From positions 250,001 to 314,000 of the forward strand of contig JAQGDQ010000189.1 in NCBI GenBank assembly GCA_030141605.1: a stretch of DNA of 64,000 nt, given 5' to 3'. Positions 46,001 to 58,800 of the stretch are shown piece after piece (position 1 is the first letter of the stretch; each line of letters starts with the position of its first letter). The notes beneath the pieces were generated by a model that searched no databases, was not told the DNA's origin, and worked only from the letters and a program-made list of their open reading frames with translations. The DNA is from Tubiluchus corallicola. Its lineage: Eukaryota > Priapulida > Priapulimorpha > Priapulimorphida > Tubiluchidae. The position numbers were made by a program, and so were the translations under genes.

Positions 46001-49000
46001 CAACGTTTTGAAGCTTGTCACTTTCTCTGCTGTAATAGTACGACTAATGGAATTTTCCAGAAAAAGTCGAAATACCGTGGCAACAACATGTATAAATATA
46101 CATTACATATTTGAAAAATATGTGCACAATAGAATCACAAATAGTTGAGTGAGACCGAGGGCGTATCTAGACCGGTACTTTTACCCCTATTTTTATGGAT
46201 TACTGCTACACATTCAGCACAAACGGTATGTAGGAAGCTCCTTCACTGATGCGAGGTGTATGTGACCGCGGAAACCGAGCTGTTTAAAGGCGGAGTTTGC
46301 GAAAAATTGAGGTTAAAAATCGATCAATTTCGCTGTGATCATAGGGTCCCTTATATGCGAGGTAATTTACCCGGGTTTTTATTACGCGGGACCTGAAGAT
46401 ATCGTCTCTTATAACCGAAAGGCCCTCATATCCGAGTACCTTATATATGAAGATTTCTACATAGGAAAAACGTTACGAAAAATCGGGACCGGTGTAGGTG
46501 GTCCCTTATATGCGAGTACCCGAGGTGTACGTGGCTTTCTGTGCGGGCGCAGTGGAAGCAACAAATGTGGAAAACAATGATTTGCAAATGCGCACTATTG
46601 TTCTAGAGTCATAGAGTCTGTGTCTGTAGGCAGAGTGGAAACGTAGCCTAAGTCAGTGTGAATATTACAGAAAAAAAGAAATACATGTAGCGGAGGTCAA
46701 AATTCACAGGTGTTTAGTGATCATAATTAAGCAACATGCCACCCAGTCAGTAAATGGATTAGCGACTGACAGGAAAACTGCATCTGAGAATATTTTACCT
46801 GCTTCACTGCTTTGACCACTTGCCTCTTACAAGGGACAATATGTATTCGAAAGTGGCATCTTTGGCAGTTCAGTGTCTCCTCTTAAACAACTGTCCTAAA
46901 AAATTAGCTATGTTATGGTCCTGCCACACTAGCTAGACTCTGATCAACAGCGGCGGTTCGTAGTTAAAATGAGTGGGGGTAAACAAACAAACGTATGAAA
47001 GTTTATACATAAACTTGATAAAATCCTAAACAAAAAATATTGTTTGCTTACTAATAGCCTAAATTGTCGCAGTTTAAGTTTGATCTATTGATGGTAAACA
47101 CGGGACAACTGACAACAAACTGTGTGAGTAACAGTACTTTCTCTACCAGAGCTCAGACGCATACGCACAGCAGCCAAACACCGCATTGCTGGACTGCTCC
47201 GTGCTGGGCTGTGAAGCAAACAGCACTACTCACGTGCTCTGATTCAGTATAAGTATGAAGAATGAAGTAAAGAAAAAAGACTTATTATATTGAATATTAT
47301 CGATAATATTGAGTGAAAATAGGGGGTCCTGAACTTTCACAGTACCTATACACAAGCTGCCATTGCTGGTCAACCAGACCATGCGCCCGCTATCACAGAA
47401 GTGCTGAATCTCTTTTGCAGAGCAACAAGCTGTAAAAAATTAGTCTGCTGCATATAGAGACACTTACCTTGGACCTTTCAAAGACATTCAGCACTTTATG
47501 GCTCTGGAGAAAAAGATTACAAGAGGTCAGAAAAGGGAGTTACAAAAAATCAATAAATTTTGCAAATGCAAGTAGTAACAGTACCACCAGGTGAAGCCAG
47601 GCAGAATGTTTGGAAAAAACATTAACAGGACAAAAAAACCTGGAATCCAAGAACTGACTTTACTGTTTGCTGGAATTATGAAATATCCATACAGTTTTCA
47701 TCTGGTCATTCAGAAATCTTAATCATAGGTTCTCGTTTTTTCAGTGGCTTCAATAGTGGTTTCAGTCGTTACTCCAGTATTTCCTTTCTTCTGAAATATT
47801 CGCACTGACTTATCAGCAATTCTACCAAATATTAGATTACCAAAACTATGTCTGCTGGTGATTTTCTGTAAACTGTCAGAAGAACTGGCGGAGCACATGG
47901 TAGCCTCGCTGCTCGCGTCATCGCTGGTATCCTGAAATCACAAAAGTCGAACTGAATTGAATTTAAACTTCACTGGAATACGGATTCATCACAGTTCCGC
48001 ATAAAGAGCAATTAAACATTTCTTCGCTTGAAATCTCATTGTTCACTAGACACGTCATTGCAGGGATGAGAATGACAAATTGCAAAAAACTCTGAAACAG
48101 GCCGGGGGTTTTGGGGCCACCTAGGCCCCTAATGGGGTTGAGGGGCAAAGTCCCCATGGGGGTTCAAGGGGGCGAAGCAACAAATTTTGTGACCATAGAG
48201 TTCTAAGTGGACTTAAAATATCAGTTACCTTGTTTCATGCATAATTTAAAACACCCAACTATCAAGGATACATCATACCTAATTGTCTCAAAAACGCAAA
48301 AGTATATAAAAACTGTCTGCAATCGACTCAAATAACTCTGCACAATTGATTCTATGTTTTTACACATAGAGATATACACGTGGTTACATTGATGTACGTG
48401 ATGTAAACAAAGTGATGGCCTGCCAACTAGCGGTCAGCTTGTGAAATAATGTACAGGGTCCGTAATTTTCTCAATGAATTTACGCGATTTACAAAAATGG
48501 CACTACTGGTCTTCCAAAAACTCGGAATTCCGCGTAGCCACGGAAAATTCTCATCCCTGCATCATTGTCATTAGCGGCATTAGTACCAGCTGTTTGGTAA
48601 GTCCCAGTTCAGAAGAGACAAACGGATAGACAAGCAATCGTGAGTGACAACAGTCACACTTTACTTACGTGGTGTTCACTCCGGGACCGGAATCGATTCT
48701 GAACTTTGTTCTTCATATCCTTTCTCATCTCTTTGACTCGTCCAACCAAACTGCTGCCACGCCTCAGTTTCTGAAAGAACAAACCAGAAATTTACTGAGA
48801 CACTGTGACGTCACAGTATTACGCCATCGCTGACGAACATTCTGAAATCACAAATATGGACAGTAAATTAAAATCTGATACTGGAGAGAGTAAACATAAA
48901 AATTATAAAGGAAGCTTTAAGGCAGCAGAATTATAATTACTGGAACTTCACACTGACAGAAAGCAATGAGCCTTTTGACAAACGTAAAGTGACTTACGTT

Positions 49001-52000
49001 CGTTAAAAACGTAAAGCGGTCAAAATCAACAAGAAATGGAAGGTCTGAATCTTACAGAAAATCAATAGAACGTTCTGCAATATAACAATTAACGTACTCG
49101 TCAACAAGGGGATAAGTGATTCGCCTTTCACGAAATGTCACTCATGGTTCACTGACTATGACAAGACGGGTCACTCATGGTTCACTGACTATGACAAGAC
49201 GGGTCACTCATGGTTCACTGACTATGACAAGACGGGTCACTCATGGTTCACTGACTATGACAAGACGGGTCACTCATGGTTCACTGACTATGACAAGACG
49301 GGTCACTCATGGTTCACTGACTATGACAAGACGGGTCACTCATGGTTCACTGACTATGACAAGACGGGTCGGTCACTCATGGTTCACTGACTATGACAAG
49401 ACGGGTCACTCATGGTTCACTGACTATGACAAGACGGGTCACTCATGGTTCACTGACTATGACAAGACGGGTCACTCATGGTTCACTGACTATGACAAGA
49501 CGGGTCACTCATGGTTCACTGACTATGACAAGACGGGTCACTCATGGTTCACTGACTATGACAAGACGGGTCACTCATGGTTCACTGACTATGACAAGAC
49601 GGGTCACTCATGGTTCACTGACTATGACAAGACGGGTCACTCATGGTTCACTGGCTGTGACATGAAAGGTCACTCATAGTTTACTGTTTGTGACAAGGTA
49701 GGTCACTCGTGGCTCACTGACTATGACAAGACGGGTCACTCATGGTTCACTGGCTGTGACATGAAAGGTCACTCAGAGTTTAGTGTTTGTGACAAGGTAG
49801 GTCACTCTTGGCCCATTGACAATGACAAGACTGGTCACTCATGGTTCACTGACTGTGACATGAAAGGTCACTCATATCATAGTTTACTGTTTGTGACAAG
49901 CTGGCTCACTCTTGCCTCATTGACTATGACAAGACGGGTTATTCGTGGCTCACTGACTATGACAAGACGGGTCTCTCGTGGTTCCCTGACTATGACAAGA
50001 CGGGTCACTCATGGTTCGCTAACTGTGACAAGAAAGGTCACTCATAGTTCGCTGTTTGTGCCAAGCTGGGTCACTCTTGGCCCACTGACTATGACAAGAC
50101 TGGTCGGACATGGTTCACTGGCTGTGACAAAACGGGTCAGTCTTTTCTCACTGCTTGTGAGTCACGAAAATTTGACCACTTTCCAACTATGGCCTACATT
50201 TGCATTGCTATTTACCCTGAAAACTGTAGAAGGACTGAAAGCCTGTCCTCATCATCTCTTGTATATTGATTAGCTGATAATAATATTTTGCTGAGCGCTG
50301 TTACTTCCCATATATATCAAGCTAACATGTTAACTAGAATGGCTTCCTTGTGCACGCAATATACATCCGTCAATATTAGCACTATATTGAATCACTCAGG
50401 AAGCGAGCAGAACCGTGTAATCAAGGTCAGAATGTATGGACGTATGACGTTTTCAGTGAGACTATTGCGTGCTATATCAGGTATTATGGAGCTAAAGCAC
50501 TTGTTTGGTCTACTCAGAAATTAGATAGGTGACCACCGTGGATAACTTTAATTCGCAGAGTGGGTAAAACATGTGGCATAAAGGGTAGGAAAACCGCTGC
50601 TATTTTTGGTTACTCGGTGTAGCCTGGGTAGAACTTTAGTGTAGAGACTACGGACAGCGGGTAAAACATGTTGCATGCAGGGTAGGAAAACCTCTGCTAT
50701 TTTGGTAACTTGGTGCAGCCTGGGTAGAACTTTAGTGTAGAGACTACGGACAGCGGGTAAAACATGTTGCATAAAGGGTAGGAAAACCGTTGCTATTTTT
50801 GATAACTTGGTGCAGTCTGCGTAGAACTTTAGTGTAGAGACTACAGACAGCGGGTAAAACATGTTGCATAAAGGGTAGGAAAACCGCTGCTATTTTTGAT
50901 AACTTGGTGCAGTCTGCGTAGAACTTTAGTGTAGAGACTACGGACAGCGGGTAAAACATGTTGCATAAAGGGTAGGAAAACCGCTGCTATTTTTGATAAC
51001 TTGGTGCAATCTGCGTAGAACTTTAGTGTAGAGACAACGGACAGTGGGTAAAACATGTTGAATAAAGGGTAGGAAAATCGCTGCTATTTTTGATAACTTG
51101 GTGCAATCTGCGTAGAACTTTAGTGTAGAGACAACGGACAGTGGGTAAAACATGTTGCATAAAGGGTAGGAAAACCGCTGCTATTTTTGATAAATTGGTG
51201 CAGTCTGCGTAAAACTTTAGTGTAAGAGACTACGGACAGTATAACAACAAAAATCCACAATATAAAATTTCCAGTTCAGGAATCGAACCTAGTTCCTCTG
51301 ACTACTGGTCAGACTTATTAATCATTTTACTGTCAAATTACCTGCTGACCAATGTTTGCTTGTAACAATAAAGCCAGTGAAATCAATCATAACAGCAAAC
51401 AGCAAAAGTTTCAAACTTAGCTTCATCTGTCTAGAGTTGACACAGTCATACTACGGTTAGCAATCTTGACCGTTAATTAGAGAGTCCCATCCATTAGTCA
51501 GTGGGTCCCATACAGATAAGATAGTGCTCTTTTGAGACTTGCCATATCGTAAAAGAAGTAGAAGAGCCCATTAAGTCTCAAAAGTTCTGTATTTTTCACA
51601 GAAGTTTTCATCCATCACGGATTTCCATCAGCTTCACAGAGAGATACAATAATAAAAATTAGGGGGCTTGATTTCTGTGGACGCCAAAACGGTTTTGTTG
51701 GGCATCTTTTTTTCAGGAGTTTGATGATATTTTGATGATAAGTCATTTGAAACCAGCATTTGTTTAAAGTATGAAAAATAATCAGAGCATTTGCAGCACA
51801 CAATTCGCTAACTAAGGAAAAATTTAAATTACTATGTCTTGTTAAAATGTTAAATAGAGATAAGCTTTGTGCATTATTGTGCACAACGATCTATCATCAA
51901 CTACTGAGCGATTGTGCTCGAGTCTTTACAGTTAAAAAATCTCGATAGAATCGAACGTGGCCGACAGAAAAGCGCGGTGTTCACCTGTTCCATAAACTTG

Positions 52001-52605
52001 ATGCAGTATTGATTTGCTTCGTTTTTTCAACGGCGAATAAAACACAATTGAAAACATGACTGCCCAGCCAGATCTCAAAATTTCATAAATTTCACCATCT
52101 TTAAAATAAACAATTAATTAATTATTTAACAAACAATTAATTTTAATTTATTAGACTCCAAATAATAAACAATTATAAAAGACAAATGTCCAATGCCAAC
52201 ACACACGAAATTTCACTCGTGATTAATCAGCGTCGTGCTTTTAAAAGGCAACAATTTCGCCTCATAATTAGTTTAACTTCATAACAAAACTGCCGCGCGT
52301 TTAATTAATTCTCTCTCGGAAAAACGTCCACTCGGAAATATTGATTTTAACAACAAAATCGGTCTGATTAAAGCTTTTTCAAAGGCGGCAAGTTTATAAT
52401 GGTCAGCTCCGTAGCCGTTGACGTTAATTAAATCATTGAATCAAGTAGGTTAGGTAGTGAAACAACATATTTTACATTTTTAATCTAACCACCGGTTTAT
52501 GATACGAATGAAACAATATCATTAATAATAATAAACTGTTTTGTTTGTTAATTTCGTCCACAAGCGTTCTTTAACTTAAGTGATAACACAAAAGAGGTGA
52601 GAGAC

Positions 52606-52636
<31 letters not shown>

Positions 52637-52748
52637 AGCAGGGCGAAAGCGAGGGACAGAGGTGAGAGAGAGAGAGAGAGAGAGAGGGGGGAGGGGGAGA
52701 GAAAGCGGGAGAGCGAGAGAAGGGGCGAGAGGGACAGAGGGGGTGAGG

Positions 52749-52827
<79 letters not shown>

Positions 52828-55800
52828 AAAAGGGTGAGAAAGAGAGAGACGGGGAGACAGCCAGAGAGAGATGGAAAGAGGGGGTGAAAGGGTGAGGGAG
52901 AGAAGAGAGAGAGTGAGAAAGAAAGAGGGAGAGAAAGAGAGCGAGAGAGGGAGACACCGAGAGAGAGAGAGAGGAACGGAAAGAAAGAGACGACAAGACA
53001 AAGAGATTCACTAAGTTTGTCATATAGCGTGATTTTGTGTTTATATAACCCTGCTCCTAGGATTGAATATCAATACATCAACGTCAATGTTAGCAAATAC
53101 AGGCAGAAAGCACAATAATGCCACTACTGACAGGTTATTGAGAATATTATCCCTGGTTCAGTCTATTAAAATCTTGTTTCAGTCGGCTTAATTCACTCTA
53201 CAGTAGACGAGGTAATACGCCTCGCAGCAATCTTACTGCCGGAACTCACGGTTGAGAGTTCAGCAGCGCAATGAATGGCCATTAACTGAATGGGTGACAT
53301 CAAGCTGTGAGAGCGTATCCTGTCAGCTGATAGTGTCTTTTATCTGTTACGCAGAGAATGGAATCTCCCAGCGTTTTTTGCTCTGGGAAATTTTGTAAAT
53401 TTGTAATTCCGTCGAACGTATGACAGCCGTAATTAAATAAAAAAGTTCTAAACCGGATCGCCTACAGCAAGGAATTCATTTAGCGGTAACTTCTGCTTAT
53501 ACGAGCCATTATGAAACATTTACACTGGATGTTCTAGAAATAAAAATAATGGTGCCACTGTTTCCTAACAAAGCTCTTATTTTTTACTTTCTCTTGTATT
53601 TTAAACAAACTTCTAACCAGATTAGTGGCAAAATAACGTGCCCTAAGCACTATATAGGCTATAATAACACATTCTTTGCATTTTACAACTGATAATTATG
53701 AGAATACTACAGATTTATATGTGGTTATTTCGTAAAATCACTTATAGTTTATGATTATATTAAGAATTCTATAGTGTAATAATAAATTTTTGCAAACAAT
53801 TTCTGGTATACGATGCATATGAGGTACACAGTGTAAAAGTTCTGATAGTGCTTTTAAAAAGGAAGACTGCAAAAGCGTTTTTGATAATTAAATAATAGAT
53901 TAAAATGTTAATTGATGTCGGACGAGCCCAACTATTCATGACGTCACAAACGAACATAAATTTCAACAATAAAAACATTGCATGAACGTGTTTCACGTGT
54001 TTGCGAAAGCGAAAATTGAAGCACGGTGCTACTGTAAGATATTCAGTGTGTTGTAATAAAACTAGGCAAGTTTTAAGATGAAAATTCAAATTTCAAATTT
54101 GCCGCTGTGATCATGTATGAGCTGTCAAACGTAAATAGTTCGTCATAAACTAACACATCTGAACTGATAGGTACAGCACCTGTTTTGGTGAAACGCGTTT
54201 TTGATAACAGTGAAGAACTAGTGGCGCGAACGTGAAATTGTATTTGTGTGGTAATAATTCTTTCACGTAAGTCATTTTTGAAGAAATAGTACGTTTCCTT
54301 TCAATATTTTAAAGAGTAGATTATTTTGATCTACAGTTTAAGATTGGATCCGGTTTGCTTTAAGAAAATTCTCTTTGCTGATTTTATACAGAGGCGTTCG
54401 ATTTTTTTATGCTAAGATGGTACAATGTACTTCCTTCTTATGTACCATATAGTTATGCGTTTATGCTAAGATGGTACAATGTACTTCCTTCTTATGTACT
54501 ATATAGTTATGCGTTTAAGCTAAGATGGTACAATGTACTTCCTTCTTATGTACTATACAGTTATGCGTTCATAGTTACATATAATTATGTACCATAAAGC
54601 ACTTGTTAAGGCGTGTTTAACTATTAAAATTAGTAGTAGAGCTAGTATGAACTAATATCCAATAATGGAAAATTATATTATGGTTGCACACACACAAAAA
54701 GTACCTAATAATTCATAGAGTTGTTTTAAAGCACTAAAACTCAGCTGTCCTACCGTTGGAAAACATATAGATGTAGGCGGATTGCGTGTTTTACTTCTAA
54801 ACAGCAGCTATTACATGAAATGTAGCTCAAAGGTAGACCTAAAGTGGGTAACTTGATCTAAATGGTCACAGCCTTGTCATTTACCATTTTAGAATAATCT
54901 GCATTAACGTTGTTTAAATGAAGTTCAGACATCAAGTAGTTGATGGAGTAACAAATTTGTTTACTGATACACGAATAGTAAGTTATTTATTTGTAAAAAA
55001 CGGTAAAAAAAACCTGATGCAGCTAGTAAGTATTGAACGTCTTAACTTACTTCCAAATGAAGGATAAGATTACCAATTCCAACTCCAGTCTTAGAAATCT
55101 CTCCGGAGATATTGTCATGCACAGAATTATTAAACAATGACCAGTCTTTCTCTACAGTTTCACTGGCATTGTTGCTGCCGATTGATGTCTCATTGTTGCC
55201 AATCTCATTGTTCTGCATCACAATTGTGTTGCTGTCGTTTTCATGCACAATATTCTTGGGTAACAAGACATGATTTTCGAGAAAAGGATCAACACTTCCG
55301 TTACTGACAATGTCATTGCTATCAACTTTCGTGCTTGGTTCTTCACAGTCACCAGTTTCAGTATGTGTTGTTACCTTTAGAATTCCATTCAGATGACTAC
55401 TACTGTCACTTACTTTACCAGATGTCACGAAACTCCTGAAGGTTTCCGAACCGCTAATTTTCATGACATCGTTCCGCAAAATATTACCCACTTTCTTAGA
55501 GAGCATGTTGGCTTTTTTGTTAGCCTTTTCCCACAGAACTCTGCCATCGATGTCATATTTTGAGTTTTTCATCTTAATACTGCCATTGGTATCCTCGTGT
55601 TCATTTGCTGCATTGCCATTAGTTTGCTTCAGACCTTCTGATGTTGGACTGGATTTACAATGGAACTCAAGCGATGCATCGGTATACTCATGTTCATTTG
55701 CTCCATTGCCATTACTTTGCTTCAGACCTTCTGATGGTGGACTGGATTTACAATGGAACTCAAGCGATGCATCGGTATACTCATGTTCATTTGCTCCATT

Positions 55801-58800
55801 GCCATTACTTTGCTTCAGACCTTCTGATGGTGGACTGGATTTACAATGGAAGGTATCCTCATGTTCATTTGCTCCATTGCCATTACTTTGCTTCAGACCT
55901 TCTGATGTTGGACTGGATTTACAATGGAAGTCAAGCGATGCATCAATGGGGTTTTCGGCACGATGCTTCTCACAGATACTAGATATTTGTTGTTCGGTGT
56001 TCTTTTGCAAAACAGTAGGACATAACATTCCCTTTCGCTTTGCACATCTTGCAAGTTTAAGCGTATCGTGAATGTCTACACTTGATTTAATGTCATATAC
56101 ATCAAAGCTTACATCAGCATCGAGTGTTTCATTGCATCTGCTCACATCACCGTCTTGATTTGCAATTTTACTGCGCGTTATTTTATCTGCAGAAAATTTG
56201 CTCCATCGAAATTTTGCCATTGGAAAGACAGACATGAGAGACGACTTTGGGCTTTGGTTACATACACCAACTGCTGCATGTGTGTCTGTAACTTTGGCGG
56301 CTGTGGGTGTGAGGAGTTCAGCAACACCTACAGGTAGATCATGTTCATTCTGGTTATCATCAAGTTCGTCAGCATTATCGTTAGAATTAGCAACTGTCTC
56401 ACAGGCATCATCGATTCCAACAGCATCTTTGTCATTCTTAACAATGGTTACCTGTTCGAATCCCCCACGATCTGAATCTGTCTGCTTCAGGGAATCCTTT
56501 ATCACCTCAGATGAGAAGCTTTCCTCTGCTTTAAGGTGTACACTAGACTCGTTGGTCGAGTAAGAATGGCCCAATGAGAAAAACTGCTTCAGTTTTGCCA
56601 TAAACGTTTCACAGACATCAGCGTTTACACACAAATACGAAACATTCGCAACTAGTAGGCATCAAGGGACATTCTTAAGCACGGTTCACATTTAGCAGTC
56701 GCTTGTATGCGTACTGATTGTCAAAACGCACACCAAGTATGCGTGTAGCATACAGTAGTAAACTGGGGACGATCGTTTACACGCAATATACACTTACTCA
56801 CGCTCGTAATGAGAGAACATTACAGTCATTGGTCTACAGCGTTATAGTATAATGTCTTTACACACCAGTGGACTCATCTCAGCAGCGCATCGTCATTAAG
56901 TGAATAACACGAGCGCTTTGATGTGTTAGAGTACGCATGATAGCAATCGTTTGTAACGCGTTCTGCAAGTTTCACTTCGGTTCACCTGCATGATGATGTC
57001 ATCAAGCAAAGAATTTATTATCTGTCTGCATGACGAAACGGACGCTCAAACACATCACCAACCGGATATTCAAATAAACACTAACTTTTTTATAATTCAT
57101 TTCTTTTCTCTATCTCTGTCTATTATTTTATCTTAACTACTCCCCGTTTTTCTATAATTCTCTTTCTTGTAAATTAAGTCGTTTTTTTACACTTTTCATG
57201 GTGGTCTTACGAGCTTTGCTTCTTGACCACCATGCAGCATCTATTTCTTGTTGACAAACTATTATGTAGTTTAGTAACTATGCTAGTACAATTCTGTTAA
57301 ATTTTTGTAATTATATTTGGAATTTTTTCCCTAACTATATCATGCTATAGTATACTAATGTAGTTCTGTTACAATTATTGTAACTATATTTCATTTTCTA
57401 GTTAGAGGGCATAATAGTTAAAGATAATAATGCAAATTGTAATGTAAAAATACATGTTGAAGTGATAATAAATTACAATTAAAATTACAAAAACACCAAG
57501 AGAATGTCTGTTTGCCAAAAATGCATGTCGTCTTCGATCTCAATTCTTTGAATTCAATTGTCATAAAACAAGAACCAAAAATTTGATGAAATTCAACGTT
57601 TTCAAACCCTTAAAAAAATTTAAATAAACGTCGTCTAAAAATGAAACGATGTCGTTTATTTCCGGTTTGACTTGTCGATGTTACGATAACGTACAGGTAT
57701 GAATGAATACGAAAAAATGTAGAATATTCAGCGCTGTACATCATAGTAACAATAATATAATCTGTACTGTACTACCGAAGAATATGGTACTGTACTATGG
57801 TAATTTTAATGGATGTATATACATATGTATAAAACCTACAACAACTTATTTGCAACTTTTTTTGAAAATCCAGTCAAGATAAATATAAAAAGATACAATA
57901 CCAGACATAATGAGTATATACCAAGACGTTTTTGAACAAATATGGCGAAACATTTCATTAGCTATATGGGACTAGTCCTATGGAATAGACTAAGCCGCAA
58001 TTCAAAATGTAGTCACTCCCTTTCAACTTTAAAAAAACCGTCAGAAAAGAAATATTGAGAGTAACACAGTTTGATAATGGTAATCACCTGCATTCTTTTT
58101 CCCCAGTAATCTTAATAAAACGTGACTAGGCTCAACAGGTTACTGAACACTTTATAATCATGATCAGTTTTTCTTAGTTCTCGCTCCATTTCATCTTTCA
58201 TTCACTACCGCCCACTTTCATGTATATATTATCATTATTTCAATTATTAATCATTTCTTTAAGATTTCCACGTACAGTTTGGACTGTCAAGTTATGCTTT
58301 TAGGCTCAAACTGTATGCATCAAAATTATTCTGTAATGTAATTTGCACATGTATATGCTGCATAAGAATCTCTTTTGTAATTTCTGGATTATATTGCATT
58401 TATGTTTATAAACTTCAGTGAAATTATCTGTATTTTTATTATAACTGTTAGATGCAGAGTGGAAATAAATAAACTTAGAACTTATACCATGGAACGCTGT
58501 ACAGTACGAAAAGATGTCTCTTTTTCTGAAACCCATTTCGTCTTAGCCTCATCATACAGTTAGATTTTCAGTATCAGATATCAATGAAGTCCTAAATAGA
58601 ATATGAAATGTACTCAACCCAAATTAAAATAAATGATAAAATTTAGTAGCAAAGCTTTCGTGTGCATTTAAGATCGTATTCATGCTCACAAGGGTATTGC
58701 TAGTTCGCACAAGGGTATCGCTAGTTCGCATCCTAGGAACAAATTCGCGTCTGTACTTTACGGTTGGGTTGGCCTACATTTTCATTCATTCGATCAAACG

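Noticed and set aside
49116-49679. 187-codon repetitive frame
   Set aside because: The 33-bp unit is a multiple of three, so an open frame is automatic. It lies in an intron of the opposite strand.
52571-53023. Ser/Leu- and Arg/Glu-rich frames
   Set aside because: Low-complexity translations of the (GA)n tract.
53769-54089. 106-codon minus-strand frame
   Set aside because: Part of a dispersed repeat; the inverted copy at 30077 has a different broken frame.
55463-56071. 202-codon plus-strand frame
   Set aside because: Antisense shadow of the coding repeat in the SASH1-like large exon.
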